Shown: one piece after another, positions 14,705 through 15,232 of the stretch
Position numbering within the stretch: the stretch's first letter is position 1
How the letters are laid out: the number at the start of each line of letters is the position of its first letter
NCBI GenBank assembly: GCA_002369195.1
Contig: DFEW01000053.1
Location: forward strand, 1-15,232
Origin: Christensenella sp. UBA3792
Lineage (GTDB): Bacteria; Bacillota; Clostridia; Christensenellales; CAG-138
Reading direction: 5' to 3'
DNA length: 15,232 nt
The notes under the pieces: model-generated
What the model saw: only the letters and a program-made list of their open reading frames with translations
Told to the model about the DNA's origin: nothing
Database searches by the model: none
Made by a program: the position numbers and the translations under genes

Positions 14705-15040
14705 TTACTGACGAACCAGCGTGATCTCGCCGGAGCTGTCCTTGAGCGTCATGGTGCTGCCGTTCAGCGAAATGTCCGTATAGTCGTCGTCAAGGTACAG
14801 TCTGGAACCGCTGAGCCGGTACGTTCCCTTGAGCGCGATGACGCCGTTGACGGTCCAGAAGTATGATCCGCCGCTCATCAGATTCAGATATGCGCCGACC
14901 AGATTCTGCACGTCGCTGTTGCCCTTCGCGGCAGTGACCTTCCACGCGCCGACGATCTGTTCCTGCTTGATGCCGCCGCCGCACGCGACGAGGGACAGCA
15001 GCATGACTGCAACCAAAAGAACCGAAATCGTTTTCTTCAT
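14705..15040 (-). CDS. Small putative lipoprotein, possible lipocalin-like fold
   Basis: A 111-residue protein with a Sec/lipoprotein signal: KK, a hydrophobic stretch 4-18, then LVAC with Cys20 followed by GGG. The mature part (about 90 residues) has a GAWKV segment (31-35) and alternating strands GTYRLSG, RLYLDD, TMTLKD and ITLVRQ. This is the pattern of small lipocalin-like lipoproteins that measure as beta barrels. I do not recognise a specific family and assign no function. The ATG at 15040 has GGAGAA nearby, and a perfect consensus promoter lies upstream. It is convergent with the HAD lipoprotein gene and shares its terminator. Confidence 0.8.
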   Translation of the reverse strand: MKKTISVLLVAVMLLSLVACGGGIKQEQIVGAWKVTAAKGNSDVQNLVGAYLNLMSGGSYFWTVNGVIALKGTYRLSGSRLYLDDDYTDISLNGSTMTLKDSSGEITLVRQ

Positions 15041-15062
15041 CGTTTATTCTCCTTCCATTGTC

Positions 15063-15110
15063 CCGATTGACCATTCAATTATACGAAAAAAACGTTCTTT
15101 TGTCAATCGG
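15063..15110. repeat. 9-bp inverted repeat flanking the small-lipoprotein promoter
   Basis: CCGATTGAC (15063-15071) and GTCAATCGG (15102-15110) are exact reverse complements separated by 30 bp. One arm covers most of the -35 hexamer and the other covers the expected transcription start. This placement suits an operator pair, but no regulator is known. Confidence 0.5.
15078..15106 (-). promoter_or_regulatory. Consensus sigma-A promoter of the small lipoprotein gene
   Basis: On the minus strand, TTGACA (15106-15101) and TATAAT (15083-15078) are both perfect and separated by exactly 17 bp containing a T7 tract. Transcription should start near 15071. This is the strongest promoter by inspection in the window. 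Confidence 0.88.
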
Positions 15111-15159
15111 AATACCGGAAGGGCGAATAATCTCAGAGCGCGAAGAGCTTGACCGTTCC

Positions 15160-15195
15160 GAGATCCTTCGTCGCTTTGTTTCTCAGGATGACACG
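15160..15195. repeat. Dispersed repeat of the GTCATCCTGAG...GAAGGATCTC type
   Basis: On the minus strand the stretch begins GTGTCATCCTGAG and ends GAAGGATCTC, with ATCCT and AGGAT as short inverted arms (15163-15167 and 15185-15189). I recognise this as a widespread bacterial intergenic repeat pattern; this is from memory, without a search. No gene is supported between 15041 and 15232. Confidence 0.5.
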
Positions 15196-15214
15196 GGGAG
15201 GCGGATAAGGTGTC

Positions 15215-15232
15215 GTAGGGGCTGACGACCCC
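15215..15232 (-). repeat. 18-nt repeat, inverted copy of the left-edge repeat
   Basis: GTAGGGGCTGACGACCCC is the exact reverse complement of 114-131. The window ends inside or at the edge of it, so the full repeat may continue beyond. Confidence 0.7.

Noticed and set aside
15133..15232. Open frame on the minus strand entering from the right edge and ending at a TGA (15135-15133)
   Set aside because: It consists almost wholly of the two dispersed repeats and has no recognisable protein content; more probably chance than the 3' end of a gene.
1..15232. A new defence, mobile or biosynthetic system in the window
   Set aside because: Nearly every gene belongs to a known replication, segregation, repair or glycogen family; I saw no transposase, integrase, nuclease cluster, tRNA or rRNA gene.

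Overview
The window reads as the replication-origin region of an uncultured, fairly GC-rich Firmicutes of the class Clostridia. This is inferred from strong AGGAGG-type ribosome binding sites, a dnaA-dnaN arrangement with the origin between the two genes, a paired GlgC/GlgD ADP-glucose pyrophosphorylase, soj/spo0J-type parAB with consensus parS sites, and dispersed intergenic palindromes of the kind I associate with gut Clostridia assemblies. Genus cannot be read from the sequence.

Layout. Positions 1-200 hold dispersed-repeat DNA and the dnaN terminator. Positions 201-2872 carry dnaN and dnaA on the minus strand. The 257-bp gap between them (1296-1552) holds six DnaA-box-like sites and a recognisable unwinding module: box, GC-rich linker, seven DnaA-trios, AT-rich tract. 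Upstream of dnaA, on the same strand, is a membrane-anchored LytM/M23-fold protein whose catalytic histidines are missing (2992-4137). Diverging from it on the plus strand is a four-gene glycogen synthesis operon, glgB-glgC-glgD-glgA (4341-10217), closed by a strong terminator. Two perfect 16-bp parS sites follow, then the parA-parB operon (10372-12001). Convergent to parB is rarA (12060-13382, minus). Diverging from rarA is an exported HAD-family phosphatase lipoprotein (13522-14610), and convergent to that is a small lipoprotein (14705-15040, minus). Positions 15041-15232 again hold repeats.

How the parts work together. DnaA opens the origin and the DnaN clamp tethers the polymerase. ParB loads at parS and ParA helps segregate the newly copied origin. 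RarA acts at stalled forks. GlgC/GlgD make ADP-glucose, GlgA polymerises it, and GlgB branches it, so the operon encodes a complete route from glucose-1-phosphate to branched glycogen. No degradation gene is present. The glycogen operon sits where Firmicutes usually have rnpA, yidC, jag and mnmE/gidB genes, and recF/gyrB do not follow dnaN, so the origin neighbourhood is rearranged relative to Bacillus.

I found no phage, CRISPR array, transposase, tRNA or rRNA, and no clearly new multi-gene system. The points most worth a second look are the origin module and its DnaA-box variant, a terminator-like hairpin inside the dnaA leader, the degenerate LytM protein, the basic histone-H1-like tail on GlgA, and the glycogen operon between dnaA and parAB. 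Both ends of the window carry the same 18-nt repeat in inverted orientation, which suggests that an assembly broke at dispersed repeats.
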